Shown: positions 1 to 6,669, counted from the stretch's first letter. The stretch: 6,810 nt of DNA from Lachnospiraceae bacterium (GCA_017416055.1 JAFQDI010000055.1:1-6810), one strand, 5' to 3'. Notes: generated from the letters alone by a model not told the origin. Program-made: numbers and translations.

Positions 1-23
1 CATGGCGAGTAATCATGTATCAT

Positions 24-95
24 TGGGCCATCGCCAAGCGGTAAGGCACAGGACTTTGACTCCTGCATTCGCTGGTTCGAATCCAGTTGGCCCAG
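24..95 (+). tRNA. tRNA-Gln (anticodon TTG)
   Basis: The sequence folds as a complete 72-nt cloverleaf. The acceptor stem pairs 24-30 (TGGGCCA) with 88-94 (TGGCCCA), and the discriminator base is G95. The anticodon stem is 49-53 with 61-65. Its 7-base loop CTTTGAC (54-60) places the anticodon TTG at 56-58, which reads CAA/CAG glutamine codons. The T arm is 71-75/83-87 with the loop TTCGAAT at 76-82, and the variable loop is 5 nt. The 3' CCA is not encoded (CGA follows G95), so it must be added by CCA-adding enzyme, as is common for clostridial tRNAs. No promoter is seen in the 23 bases before it, so transcription probably starts upstream of the window, perhaps from a tRNA cluster. Confidence 0.96.
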
Positions 96-100
96 CGAGG

Positions 101-133
101 AAAGAGCACTTGCGTAAAAGCAGGTGCTCTTTT
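101..133 (+). terminator. Rho-independent terminator after tRNA-Gln
   Basis: A 13-bp stem pairs 101-113 (AAAGAGCACTTGC) with 120-132, with one G-T wobble and a 6-base loop (GTAAAA). It ends in a short TTTT run (130-133) immediately followed by GCG, so the U-tract is brief. It lies 5 bases after the mature tRNA end, where it would stop tRNA transcription and insulate the gene pair downstream, which has its own promoter. Confidence 0.75.
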
Positions 134-176
134 GCGTTGAATGATATCATTTCGGAAAGAAGAGTTGTCGGAGTAG

Positions 177-205
177 TTGGAATGTTTATGGTATTGTGGT
201 ATAAT
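177..205 (+). promoter_or_regulatory. Sigma-A-type promoter with extended -10, for the DUF1963 gene pair
   Basis: The -35 box is TTGGAA (177-182), followed by a 17-base spacer and a perfect -10 box TATAAT (200-205). It is preceded by TGG at 197-199, forming an extended -10. The expected transcription start is about position 212, giving a leader of about 40 bases before the ATG at 252. No hairpin or operator-like inverted repeat is evident in the leader. Confidence 0.85.
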
Positions 206-251
206 AAGAATGCTAAGCCAAGAATATATCCGAATCTAAAGGAGAAAACGA

Positions 252-1139
252 ATGTTTAGATTGTTTAAGAAAAAGAAGTCGGAAAAGAATACCCCCAATT
301 ATGATCACGTGTTAGAAGCCTTACGGAAAACGGAAATTTCTGTTGTTACACGGGAGGCACAAAAGAACGGAAATCCGCACAGAAGCAAGTTCGGTGGCAA
401 GCCGGCTGTTCCGGTGGACTTTGAGTGGCCACATTTTGAAGCGGAGAATTATGATGGGGAGACAGCAAACCGGCCCCTTTCCTTTATGTGTCAGATAAAT
501 CTCGAGGAAATCAGTGCTTACGACAAAGAAAACCTGCTTCCCAAGACAGGACTGCTTCTTTTCTTCTATGAGCAGGATTCACAGCACTGGGGCTTTGCTC
601 CTGAAGATGCCGGCTGCTCAAGAGTGTATTACTTTGCGGAGGTAAGTGGACTTGACGCAGCGGATTTCCCCGAGGATCTGAAAGAAGAATATCAGGTCAA
701 GGAATATGATTTGACGTTTACAGCAAAGGATTCCTATCCCAGCTTTGAGGAATTGATTTGTCATTCCGACGTGGATTGCGAGTGGGATGCGTATGATGAT
801 GCAGTTGAAAAGAAGAAGGGGCAAATTGATTGTGATTGCAATAAAATTCTTGGATATGCAGACCTGATTCAAGGCGAGATGCTGACTGACTGTGAGCGGA
901 TTGCACGGGGGATGTATTGTGGTGGTCCCGAGAGTTATCAAAATACGCCCAAGGAAGTAAAAGAGGCGATTGATAAGGCGGCAACGGATTGGATTTTGCT
1001 GTTCCAAATGGCATCGATACAAGATGTCGATTATGAGCTGATGTTTGGTGATTGCGGCAATCTGTATTTTTATATTCGCAAACAAGATTTGAAGAAACAG
1101 AAGTTTGATAAGGTGTGGCTTGTTTTGCAGTGTGGATGA
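252..1139 (+). CDS. DUF1963 / YwqG-like protein
   Basis: A 295-residue, acidic, apparently cytoplasmic protein with no signal peptide or membrane segment. It matches my knowledge of the DUF1963 (YwqG-like) family: SKFGGKP at 45-51 followed by FEWP at 57-60, then LSFMCQINL at 76-84, GLLLFFYE at 100-107, KILGYADLIQGEM at 198-210, DWILLFQMAS at 246-255 and a closing MFGDCGNLYFYI at 264-275. Length is typical for the family. The biochemical role of DUF1963 proteins is not established; members are often found among polymorphic-toxin immunity-like genes and in stress or housekeeping settings, so no function is assigned. The start is set by AAAGGAG at 238-244, 7 bases before the ATG. The protein is cysteine-rich (about ten Cys, including CDC at 194-196). 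It is the first gene of a two-gene operon; the next ATG is 22 bases after its stop. Confidence 0.85.
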   Translation: MFRLFKKKKSEKNTPNYDHVLEALRKTEISVVTREAQKNGNPHRSKFGGKPAVPVDFEWPHFEAENYDGETANRPLSFMCQINLEEISAYDKENLLPKTGLLLFFYEQDSQHWGFAPEDAGCSRVYYFAEVSGLDAADFPEDLKEEYQVKEYDLTFTAKDSYPSFEELICHSDVDCEWDAYDDAVEKKKGQIDCDCNKILGYADLIQGEMLTDCERIARGMYCGGPESYQNTPKEVKEAIDKAATDWILLFQMASIQDVDYELMFGDCGNLYFYIRKQDLKKQKFDKVWLVLQCG

Positions 1140-1161
1140 TTGAGCCGGAAGGGAGGAAACT

Positions 1162-2160
1162 ATGGTCTGTTTGCAGAAACAGGGAGAAAAAGGAAAAGTT
1201 TATTTGCCAAAGTTTATTTTAATCATAGGATGTATAGGTACTGCCTTTTTCCTTGCGTTGTCTATCCTTATGTTTTTTACCGATGAACCGTGGTGGATGG
1301 CTCTCGGTTTTCTTCCCTTTTCGTTTCTTGGAGCGACGCTGATAATCGCGTTTTATAATTGTAGGATTTCGTATGACGAAAACGAATTTACCGTGAAAAA
1401 TTTCTGGGGAGCAAAAAAAACATATACGTATGAGCAAGTTACCGGAATTAGAGAAGGGATGAACGATACCTATCTGTATATCGGAAAGCGCAGAGTGTTG
1501 GTTGAGTTACTCTCTGTAGGTGGAATGCAATTCATTATGTTTGTAGGTAAGAAATACCGGTTGCTGCATGGCGGGCGGAACATACCGGAGGTCAAAAAAG
1601 ATAAACACGATATCTTTAAGGGGAACGTTAAAGATGCGTCCGGAGTTATTGTAGCTTATAGTCTGGTCGGTGTTTTTCTTGTGGGTTGTGCAATTTTTAT
1701 CCTTGTTGATTTTCTTACACCGGAAACGCCAGAGAATACCATTGAGAAACAGGTGATTTTTCAGGAAGCGGTGGTGGGAGACAGAAAAACTATTCTGCTT
1801 ACTGAGGACAACCAGACTTATCAAATCCGGCGTTTGGAAGAAGAAAAGATGGATGTGCTCAGGACCCTTTGTGATGAGGGTGCGGTAGTGACCGTTTACG
1901 TGAAAGAAGTAACACCGAAAGATGGGGAAAACTACTATTCAGTCAAAGCACTTTTGTACGAGGGAGAATTTCTTTTGAGCTTTGATGAAACAAATAGGGC
2001 TCAGAGACGGGACGATGGGCTATTCCTGTGTATGCTGCTTGTGTTTGTTCTTATTTGGGCAGGGTATATCGTTGCTTCGATTATCGTTGGACGAAATCCA
2101 AACAAGTACGGGAAAAAGGTGGTTCGTTTCTTCTTTAAGGATGGATATGTAAAATTCTAA
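1162..2160 (+). CDS. Membrane protein with PH-like section, function unknown
   Basis: A 332-residue protein with four likely membrane segments: about 17-40 and 45-65 (a hairpin), 161-185, and 286-310. Residues 66-130, directly after the second segment, form a beta-rich stretch (CRISYDENEFTVKNFWGAKK..., then TYTYEQVTGIREG) that resembles the bacterial PH-like domains often attached to paired N-terminal membrane helices. This match is by pattern only. Residues 187-285 form a second soluble section with many beta strands, perhaps OB- or SH3-like. The short C-terminus (311-332) is rich in Lys and Arg and probably cytoplasmic. The gene is preceded by GGGAGG at 1151-1156 and follows the DUF1963 gene by 22 bases, so the two are very likely co-transcribed. 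I do not recognise a named family with confidence. It could be a membrane-bound sensor or scaffold. Confidence 0.8.
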   Translation: MVCLQKQGEKGKVYLPKFILIIGCIGTAFFLALSILMFFTDEPWWMALGFLPFSFLGATLIIAFYNCRISYDENEFTVKNFWGAKKTYTYEQVTGIREGMNDTYLYIGKRRVLVELLSVGGMQFIMFVGKKYRLLHGGRNIPEVKKDKHDIFKGNVKDASGVIVAYSLVGVFLVGCAIFILVDFLTPETPENTIEKQVIFQEAVVGDRKTILLTEDNQTYQIRRLEEEKMDVLRTLCDEGAVVTVYVKEVTPKDGENYYSVKALLYEGEFLLSFDETNRAQRRDDGLFLCMLLVFVLIWAGYIVASIIVGRNPNKYGKKVVRFFFKDGYVKF

Positions 2161-2176
2161 AATAAGTGCGATAGTC

Positions 2177-2220
2177 AAAAACTGCGCCACCCGATGACGA
2201 AATCGGGAGCGCAGTTTTTT
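2177..2220. terminator. Bidirectional terminator between convergent operons
   Basis: The outer stem pairs CTGCGC (2182-2187) with GCGCAG (2209-2214), and the inner stem pairs CCCGAT (2190-2195) with ATCGGG (2202-2207). They are separated by a small CA/A internal loop and capped by a 6-base loop. Five A precede the stem (2177-2181) and six T follow it (2215-2220), so a U-tract is produced in either direction. It sits 16 bases after the membrane-protein stop and 25 bases beyond the stop of the last sulfatase on the opposite strand, so it can end both transcripts. Confidence 0.92.
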
Positions 2221-2245
2221 GCGTTAGAAAATGAAATGCGGGAAT

Positions 2246-3652
2246 TTACTGCCAAGGAACATAATCCGGATTCTTTTCAGGCAGCAGAGCATTCACACTG
2301 TCCATCCAATTCTGAAGCATAGTGTGCAGTTCTTCGGTCTTCTCAGGCATCTCATCTCTCAGATTGTGGTCCTCGCCGGGATCATTGATCAGATCGTAGA
2401 GCTCCAGACGCATGTCCTCGAAGAACTTGATCAGCTTATAGTTGCCGTAAATCACGCTGGCACCGGGAGTTCCGCCGTGCTCTGCATAGTGAGGATAGTG
2501 CCAGAATAGCGGGCGCTCGGGAAGATCGCCGGTCTCCTCCAGAAGGGGCTTCAGACTGACACCGTCGCAGTGCTGCTCAGGGCAGAGCGGCAGTCCCAGA
2601 GCTTCCAGGATCGTCGGATAATAGTCGGGCGTGGAGATCGGAGTGTCACAGCAGGAGCCGGGACGGATATGATCCTTCCAAACGGCAAATGCAGGAACGC
2701 GGGTTCCGCCGTCATATACCCAGCCTTTACCCTCGCGGGCAGGCGCGTTACAGGTGGGAGAGCCCTTGGAGGTTGCAAGACCGCCGTTGTCGGAGGTGAA
2801 GAGGATCAGGGTGTTGTCCATCAGGCCTTCCTCCTCCAGCACCGCCAGCAGTCGGCCAATATTCCAGTCAGTGTTGTAAATCATCGCCGCATAAACCGGA
2901 TCGGAGTGGAACAGACGGCGGGTAATGCGTTCGGTCTTTCTGTTCACGATGGGGTAGTAGTCGCCGATAGCGAAGGTTTCCTTCTTATCCAGGCCCATGC
3001 GCTTAACCTTCTCTTCGAAATAAGCGATATGCTCAGGTTTTCCCTGCAGCGGGATATGTACGTCGTAGTACCACAGATTCAGGAAGAAAGGCTTCTCAGG
3101 ATCGCGGTTCTTTACCAGATTGATTGCCTCGTCGGTCAGACGATCGGTGAGGTATTCGCCCTCGGGACCGTCCGGCAAGGTAGGAATATGGCAAGGCATC
3201 CAGTAGCCGTCACGAGGCTTTCCCCAGAAGCAACCGCCGATATTGACATCAAAGCCGACTTTGTCCGGGTAATGTTCCTCTTTGCCGAGGTGCCATTTGC
3301 CCACGTGCCAGGTATCGTAGCCCGCATCCTTTAACGCGGAAGCGATGGTGTATTCTCCGTCGGGGAGATGCTTGATATAGGGTGCATCGATCAGCTTTCC
3401 CTTGGTGGGATGAACGGTGCCGTAGCCGATCCAGTTGGTCACGCCGAGAGTGGCGGGATATTTTCCGGTCAGAAAGCTGGCGCGGGAAGGAGAGCACACA
3501 GGGCAGGATGCATAAGCACGGTTAAAACTCATGCCCTGGCTTCTCAGTCGGTCGATGTTGGGGGATTCGTAGAAATTACTGCCACAGTAGGACAGGTCAG
3601 TCCAGCCCATATCGTCCATGAGAATAGTGATGACATTGGTTTTCTGGTTCAT
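2246..3652 (-). CDS. Cys-type sulfatase (S1 / arylsulfatase-like), promoter-distal copy
   Basis: A 468-residue alkaline-phosphatase-fold sulfatase predicted to hydrolyse a sulfate ester. All hallmark elements are visible: metal-binding DD at 13-14; the signature CSPSRASFLTG with Cys53 as the residue to be converted to formylglycine and Arg57 beside it; GKWHLG at 118-123 (Lys119, His121); DVH at 197-199 (His199); TSDNGG at 286-291 (Asp288, Asn289); and Lys309 before DGGTRVP. The protein starts almost directly in the catalytic fold, with no signal peptide or lipobox, so it is inferred to be cytoplasmic. Full length suggests an active enzyme. The substrate (sulfated sugar or other ester) cannot be read from sequence. 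Cys53 requires a maturase, in anaerobes normally a radical-SAM anSME, which is not in the window. The start has AAAGGAG (minus strand of 3660-3666) 7 bases upstream. It follows its paralogue by 39 bases and is probably the last gene of the operon. Confidence 0.95.
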   Translation of the reverse strand: MNQKTNVITILMDDMGWTDLSYCGSNFYESPNIDRLRSQGMSFNRAYASCPVCSPSRASFLTGKYPATLGVTNWIGYGTVHPTKGKLIDAPYIKHLPDGEYTIASALKDAGYDTWHVGKWHLGKEEHYPDKVGFDVNIGGCFWGKPRDGYWMPCHIPTLPDGPEGEYLTDRLTDEAINLVKNRDPEKPFFLNLWYYDVHIPLQGKPEHIAYFEEKVKRMGLDKKETFAIGDYYPIVNRKTERITRRLFHSDPVYAAMIYNTDWNIGRLLAVLEEEGLMDNTLILFTSDNGGLATSKGSPTCNAPAREGKGWVYDGGTRVPAFAVWKDHIRPGSCCDTPISTPDYYPTILEALGLPLCPEQHCDGVSLKPLLEETGDLPERPLFWHYPHYAEHGGTPGASVIYGNYKLIKFFEDMRLELYDLINDPGEDHNLRDEMPEKTEELHTMLQNWMDSVNALLPEKNPDYVPWQ

Positions 3653-3691
3653 AAGAAAGCTCCTTTCAGTTGTGTATTGTAAATAGGGTCA

Positions 3692-5107
3692 TTAATTTGC
3701 TTCGGTCGGTGGGATGTAATCCGGGTTTACTTCGGGGATCTTTGCCTCGATGCTCGCCTGCCATGCGTGGAGCATCTTCTTTAGCTCCTCCGCCTTTTCC
3801 GGAAGGTCTTTACTTAGGTCGTGAGACTCGGACACATCATTTACGATGTCGTAAAGCTCCACATGCATATCCTCAAAGAATTCAATCAGTTTATAATTTT
3901 GATACATCACACTGGAACCGGGAGTTCCGCCCAGCTCACCATAGTGAGGATAGTGCCAGAAGATGGGGCGATCGGCCAGCGATCCGGTCTCTTCGAACAG
4001 GGACTTGATGCTCACGCCGTCCACATGTTGCTCGGGGCGCAAAGGCAATCCGGCCACCTCTAAGAAGGTGGGGTAGAAATCGGGGGTGGTGGTCAACTCG
4101 TTGCAGATAGAACCGGGACGGATATGTCCTTTCCAGACTGCAATCAGGGGAACACGGGTACCGCCGTCGTACATCCAGCCTTTACCTTCGCGGGCGGGAG
4201 CATTGCAGGTAGGAGAGCCTTCCGCGGAAGAAGTACCGCCGTTGTCGGAGGTAAAGATCACGAGGGTGTTGTCCATCAGTCCCTCTTCTTCCAGTACGGC
4301 CATCAGCCGGCCGATGTTCCAGTCCGCATTGTAGATCATGGATGCGTAGACCGGATCGGAGTGGAAGAGTCGGCGCAGGATACGCTCGTCTTTTTTATGC
4401 TCCACAGCGAAGCACTCGCCCTCTTCGAAAGGATCTATCTGATCCAGACCCATACGGCGCATCTTCTCCTCGAAATAAGCCCGATGTTCCGGCTTAAAAT
4501 GGTAGGGGTGATGTACGTCGTAATGACAGAAATTTAAGTAGAAGGGCTTCTCAGGATCACGCTCCCGGATCAGTTTGATCGCTTCGTCAGTCAGTCGGTC
4601 GGTGAGATGTTCGCCTTCCGGCCCATCGGGCAGGGTCGGAATGTTGCAGGGCATCCAGTAGCCGTCGCGGGGTTTTCCCCACTGGCATCCACCCAGATTC
4701 ACGTCGAAACCGTGTTTGTCCGGCCAGTGTTCCTCCAAACCGAGGTGCCATTTGCCTACGTGCCAGGTGGCGTATCCGCCTTCTCGCAGTGCATCCGCAA
4801 TGGTAAATTCACCGTCGGGAAGATGCTTTAAATAGGGTGCATCGATCAGCTTTCCCTTGCAGGGGTGAGCACCGAAATGGCTGATCCAGTCTGTCACGCC
4901 TACCGTGGCGGGATATTTTCCGGTCATCAGACTGGCGCGGGTCGGTGAGCAGACCGGGCAGGAAGCGTAGGCACGGGTGAAAAACATACCCTGTTCTTTT
5001 AAACGGTCCACATTGGGGGATTCGTAAAAATTACTGCCACAGCAGGCCAGATCGGTCCAGCCCATGTCATCCATCAGAATGGAGACGATGTTTGGTTTCT
5101 GATTCAT
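3692..5107 (-). CDS. Cys-type sulfatase (S1 / arylsulfatase-like), promoter-proximal paralogue
   Basis: A 471-residue sulfatase that aligns without a single gap to the neighbouring copy over residues 1-468, with about 335 identities by hand count (about 72%). It has the same catalytic set: DD at 13-14, CSPTRASLMTG with Cys53 as the formylglycine precursor, GKWHLG at 118-123, His199, SDNGG at 287-291 and Lys309. The signature has Thr56 where the sister enzyme has Ser, an accepted variant. There is no signal peptide, so a cytoplasmic location is inferred. Residues 222-240 are almost wholly different from the paralogue, and the stretches at 194-204, 292-296 and 334-340 also diverge, while the rest is nearly constant. 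This suggests different substrates for the same reaction. The C-terminus is three residues longer (ending EAN). AGGAGG (minus strand of 5114-5119) lies 6 bases before the ATG. The gene upstream ends 51 bases away. Maturation by an anSME encoded elsewhere is expected. Confidence 0.95.
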   Translation of the reverse strand: MNQKPNIVSILMDDMGWTDLACCGSNFYESPNVDRLKEQGMFFTRAYASCPVCSPTRASLMTGKYPATVGVTDWISHFGAHPCKGKLIDAPYLKHLPDGEFTIADALREGGYATWHVGKWHLGLEEHWPDKHGFDVNLGGCQWGKPRDGYWMPCNIPTLPDGPEGEHLTDRLTDEAIKLIRERDPEKPFYLNFCHYDVHHPYHFKPEHRAYFEEKMRRMGLDQIDPFEEGECFAVEHKKDERILRRLFHSDPVYASMIYNADWNIGRLMAVLEEEGLMDNTLVIFTSDNGGTSSAEGSPTCNAPAREGKGWMYDGGTRVPLIAVWKGHIRPGSICNELTTTPDFYPTFLEVAGLPLRPEQHVDGVSIKSLFEETGSLADRPIFWHYPHYGELGGTPGSSVMYQNYKLIEFFEDMHVELYDIVNDVSESHDLSKDLPEKAEELKKMLHAWQASIEAKIPEVNPDYIPPTEAN

Positions 5108-5158
5108 GTTATTCCTCCTGTTGATTATACTGAGTAGTAAATATATGATGAAATGTGT

Positions 5159-5482
5159 TTAGTACCAGATAAAAAGATTGGTGAGACCATACTGCAGAAT
5201 GAGAAGCGTAAATAGAAGTATGTTCACCGCCAAATGCTTTCTGCGTGGTTTTTTGAAAGGGGACAGAATCAAGTAAATCAGTCCGACTATCAGGATCGGT
5301 GCGCAGAGAATTTCCGTGATCCAGGGGTAGAGCACGCCCAACTCTATGTTCGTCCCATAGCCCCAGCCGGTCTCAATCTGCTCGTCGATCAGCCAGAACG
5401 TCCAGAGCAGATGAGCCGCGTTTCCCAGTGCAGAAAGACAGATCGTGATTACACTAAAGCCTTCAGATTTATTTTGGTTCAT
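5159..5482 (-). CDS. Small three-segment membrane protein, function unknown
   Basis: A 107-residue hydrophobic protein with likely membrane segments at about 9-31, 48-74 and 84-106. The loop between the second and third segments is strongly basic (KKPRRKH, 77-83) and should face the cytoplasm by the positive-inside rule. That places the acidic loop DEQIETGWGYGTNIE (33-47) inside the same topology on the outer face. I recognise no family. AAAGGA (minus strand of 5490-5495) lies 7 bases before the ATG. The start is only 21 bases after the stop of the nucleotidase/kinase fusion, and the gene is followed after 51 bases by the first sulfatase, so it is probably co-transcribed with all three. Possible roles are an accessory subunit of a transporter or a small integral scaffold; nothing in the sequence decides this. 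The good Shine-Dalgarno sequence and operon spacing argue that it is a real gene. Confidence 0.75.
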   Translation of the reverse strand: MNQNKSEGFSVITICLSALGNAAHLLWTFWLIDEQIETGWGYGTNIELGVLYPWITEILCAPILIVGLIYLILSPFKKPRRKHLAVNILLFTLLILQYGLTNLFIWY

Positions 5483-5503
5483 AGAAAAGTCCTTTCGGCC
5501 GGC

Positions 5504-6619
5504 TTATTCGATGTTCAGGATTTCACAGATTTGATCCACAGCTTGTTCGTAGGTGTCAAATCTGACTACGTAATCGCAGATCTCCGCGTTTTGCTTTTCG
5601 GCATCGATGGCGATCAGCCGATTCACCTTATCTTCAACGGAAGTGTTTTTTCGCAGGATGGAGGCGAGCAATTTCTTTTTCTCCCGCTTGGTGTAGATGG
5701 TGATCACGTTTGGAAAGTTGGTTTTTAGAGACATAGCTCCGCAAATATCCATGGTGGTGAGCACATGTTTGCCGTCGGTCAGAATTTTTTCGACATCGGC
5801 TCTGCGGGAACCGTATCCGTGCCCTGCGTACATGGTGGACTGGAACATCTCCCCGCTCTCGCACATGCGGTGGAAGTCCTCAATGGAGACATAATTGTAC
5901 CATTCGTTTTTCTCCACGGCGGTGGGGTCGTTGGTGGTGTAGCTCATCAGCTTTTCGAAACGGTCGGTTTTTTCCAATACCTGTGTAGCGATTTTGGACT
6001 TACCGCTGCCGGAGGGGCCAACCAGAACTACAATACTGGGGTCGTTCAGGGAAAAACGTTCGGGTCGAACGTTGTAACTGTCACTGATCACCTCCACCAG
6101 CTTCAGGAACTCATCATAGGTATTGACAGCCAGCATACCGGTTGCCTCCTGGTTCCAGGGACGGCGCATCAGAATGGGATAGTTGGCATCGGAACGAAGG
6201 ACGTTGTGCATGCCATCGTCAAACAAAATGTCCACATTGATTTTATCCTTGCGGGAACCCATATAGATGTGATCAGCGGGAATCTCAGGAAACTCTTCCA
6301 TAATCCGCTTTGCGCGGATGCCCATGAACTCCGGCGGGATGGAGGTGGAGACAAAGACTTCGGTCATCTGGGTGAGCTTTCTCACAAATTCTTTTGCTCC
6401 TTTGATGACAGGCTGATTCTGATAAAAATAGGGATCATTGAAAAATTCGAAGATCACATCCGCCCGGCTGCCTAATTTTCCCCAGTGATCCACTTCATAG
6501 ATAGAGAGCGGCGGATCAAATTGGTACTTTTCGTTCGCCAACGCAATCGCGTAGGGAATGCATTCCATCAAAAGATCATCAATATCCAAAGCGGTAGAAA
6601 GACGAAATTTACGAGTCAT
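5504..6619 (-). CDS. HAD 5'(3')-nucleotidase-like / guanylate-kinase-like fusion protein
   Basis: A 371-residue two-domain protein. Domain 1 (about 1-180) resembles the NT5C-type deoxyribonucleotidase branch of the HAD phosphatases: DIDD with the DxD pair Asp12/Asp14, motif II STS at 91-93, Lys124/Lys126, and the acidic motif ILFDDGMHN with Asp134/Asp135, followed by a PWN element typical of this branch. Domain 2 (about 195-371) has the Walker A loop GPSGSGKS at 201-208, SYTTND at 226-231, YGS at 269-271, a Walker-B-like MDICGA at 290-295 and a guanylate-kinase-like lid and C-terminus. The GMP-contacting residues are changed: both Arg of the usual SxTTRxPR are Asn230 and Thr233, and the usual Glu is Gln260. 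It is therefore probably not the housekeeping Gmk; it could be a PhnN-like or other small-molecule kinase, or a non-canonical nucleotide kinase. A longer reading from 6661 is rejected because AAGGAG sits 7 bases before the ATG at 6619 and the promoter would start transcription at about 6662. Probable first gene of the operon. Confidence 0.85.
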   Translation of the reverse strand: MTRKFRLSTALDIDDLLMECIPYAIALANEKYQFDPPLSIYEVDHWGKLGSRADVIFEFFNDPYFYQNQPVIKGAKEFVRKLTQMTEVFVSTSIPPEFMGIRAKRIMEEFPEIPADHIYMGSRKDKINVDILFDDGMHNVLRSDANYPILMRRPWNQEATGMLAVNTYDEFLKLVEVISDSYNVRPERFSLNDPSIVVLVGPSGSGKSKIATQVLEKTDRFEKLMSYTTNDPTAVEKNEWYNYVSIEDFHRMCESGEMFQSTMYAGHGYGSRRADVEKILTDGKHVLTTMDICGAMSLKTNFPNVITIYTKREKKKLLASILRKNTSVEDKVNRLIAIDAEKQNAEICDYVVRFDTYEQAVDQICEILNIE

Positions 6620-6626
6620 AGAGTAA

Positions 6627-6632
6627 CTCCTT
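6627..6632 (-). promoter_or_regulatory. Ribosome binding site fixing the fusion-gene start
   Basis: On the minus strand this reads AAGGAG, 7 bases before the ATG at 6619-6617. The alternative in-frame ATG at 6661 has no such site and would lie at the predicted 5' end of the mRNA. This decides for a 371-residue rather than a 385-residue product. Confidence 0.85.
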
Positions 6633-6669
6633 GGGAACTTTTTTTCGGATGTAGATATCAAACAGATTT

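Noticed and set aside
1..23. Possible tail of another tRNA or an attachment site left of tRNA-Gln.
   Set aside because: Only 23 bases are visible with no paired T arm or repeat of the tRNA 3' end elsewhere in the window, and no integrase is present.
2..259. Plus-strand open frame of 85 codons at the left edge.
   Set aside because: It runs through the tRNA-Gln gene, its terminator and the promoter at 177-205, and has no ribosome binding site in view.
1413..1420. Run of eight A inside the membrane-protein gene, a possible slippage or phase-variation site.
   Set aside because: The reading frame is intact through it, A-runs of this size are common in AT-rich genes, and nothing else suggests switching.
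2570..3334. Long plus-strand open frame (254 codons) opposite the distal sulfatase.
   Set aside because: It is antisense to a strongly supported sulfatase gene, has no recognisable domain, and a similar antisense frame recurs opposite the other sulfatase, as expected from shared codon bias.
5124..5129. Minus-strand TATAAT just before the promoter-proximal sulfatase.
   Set aside because: Transcription from it would begin at about 5117, inside the AGGAGG ribosome binding site, and only three of six -35 bases match at a 17-base spacing.
5765..6475. Plus-strand open frame (236 codons) opposite the fusion gene.
   Set aside because: It is antisense to the fusion gene, whose HAD and P-loop motifs are clear on the minus strand. 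No domain or ribosome binding site supports it.
6620..6661. In-frame upstream ATG that would extend the fusion protein by 14 residues.
   Set aside because: It coincides with the predicted transcription start from the 6670-6698 promoter and lacks a ribosome binding site, while the ATG at 6619 has AAGGAG at ideal spacing.
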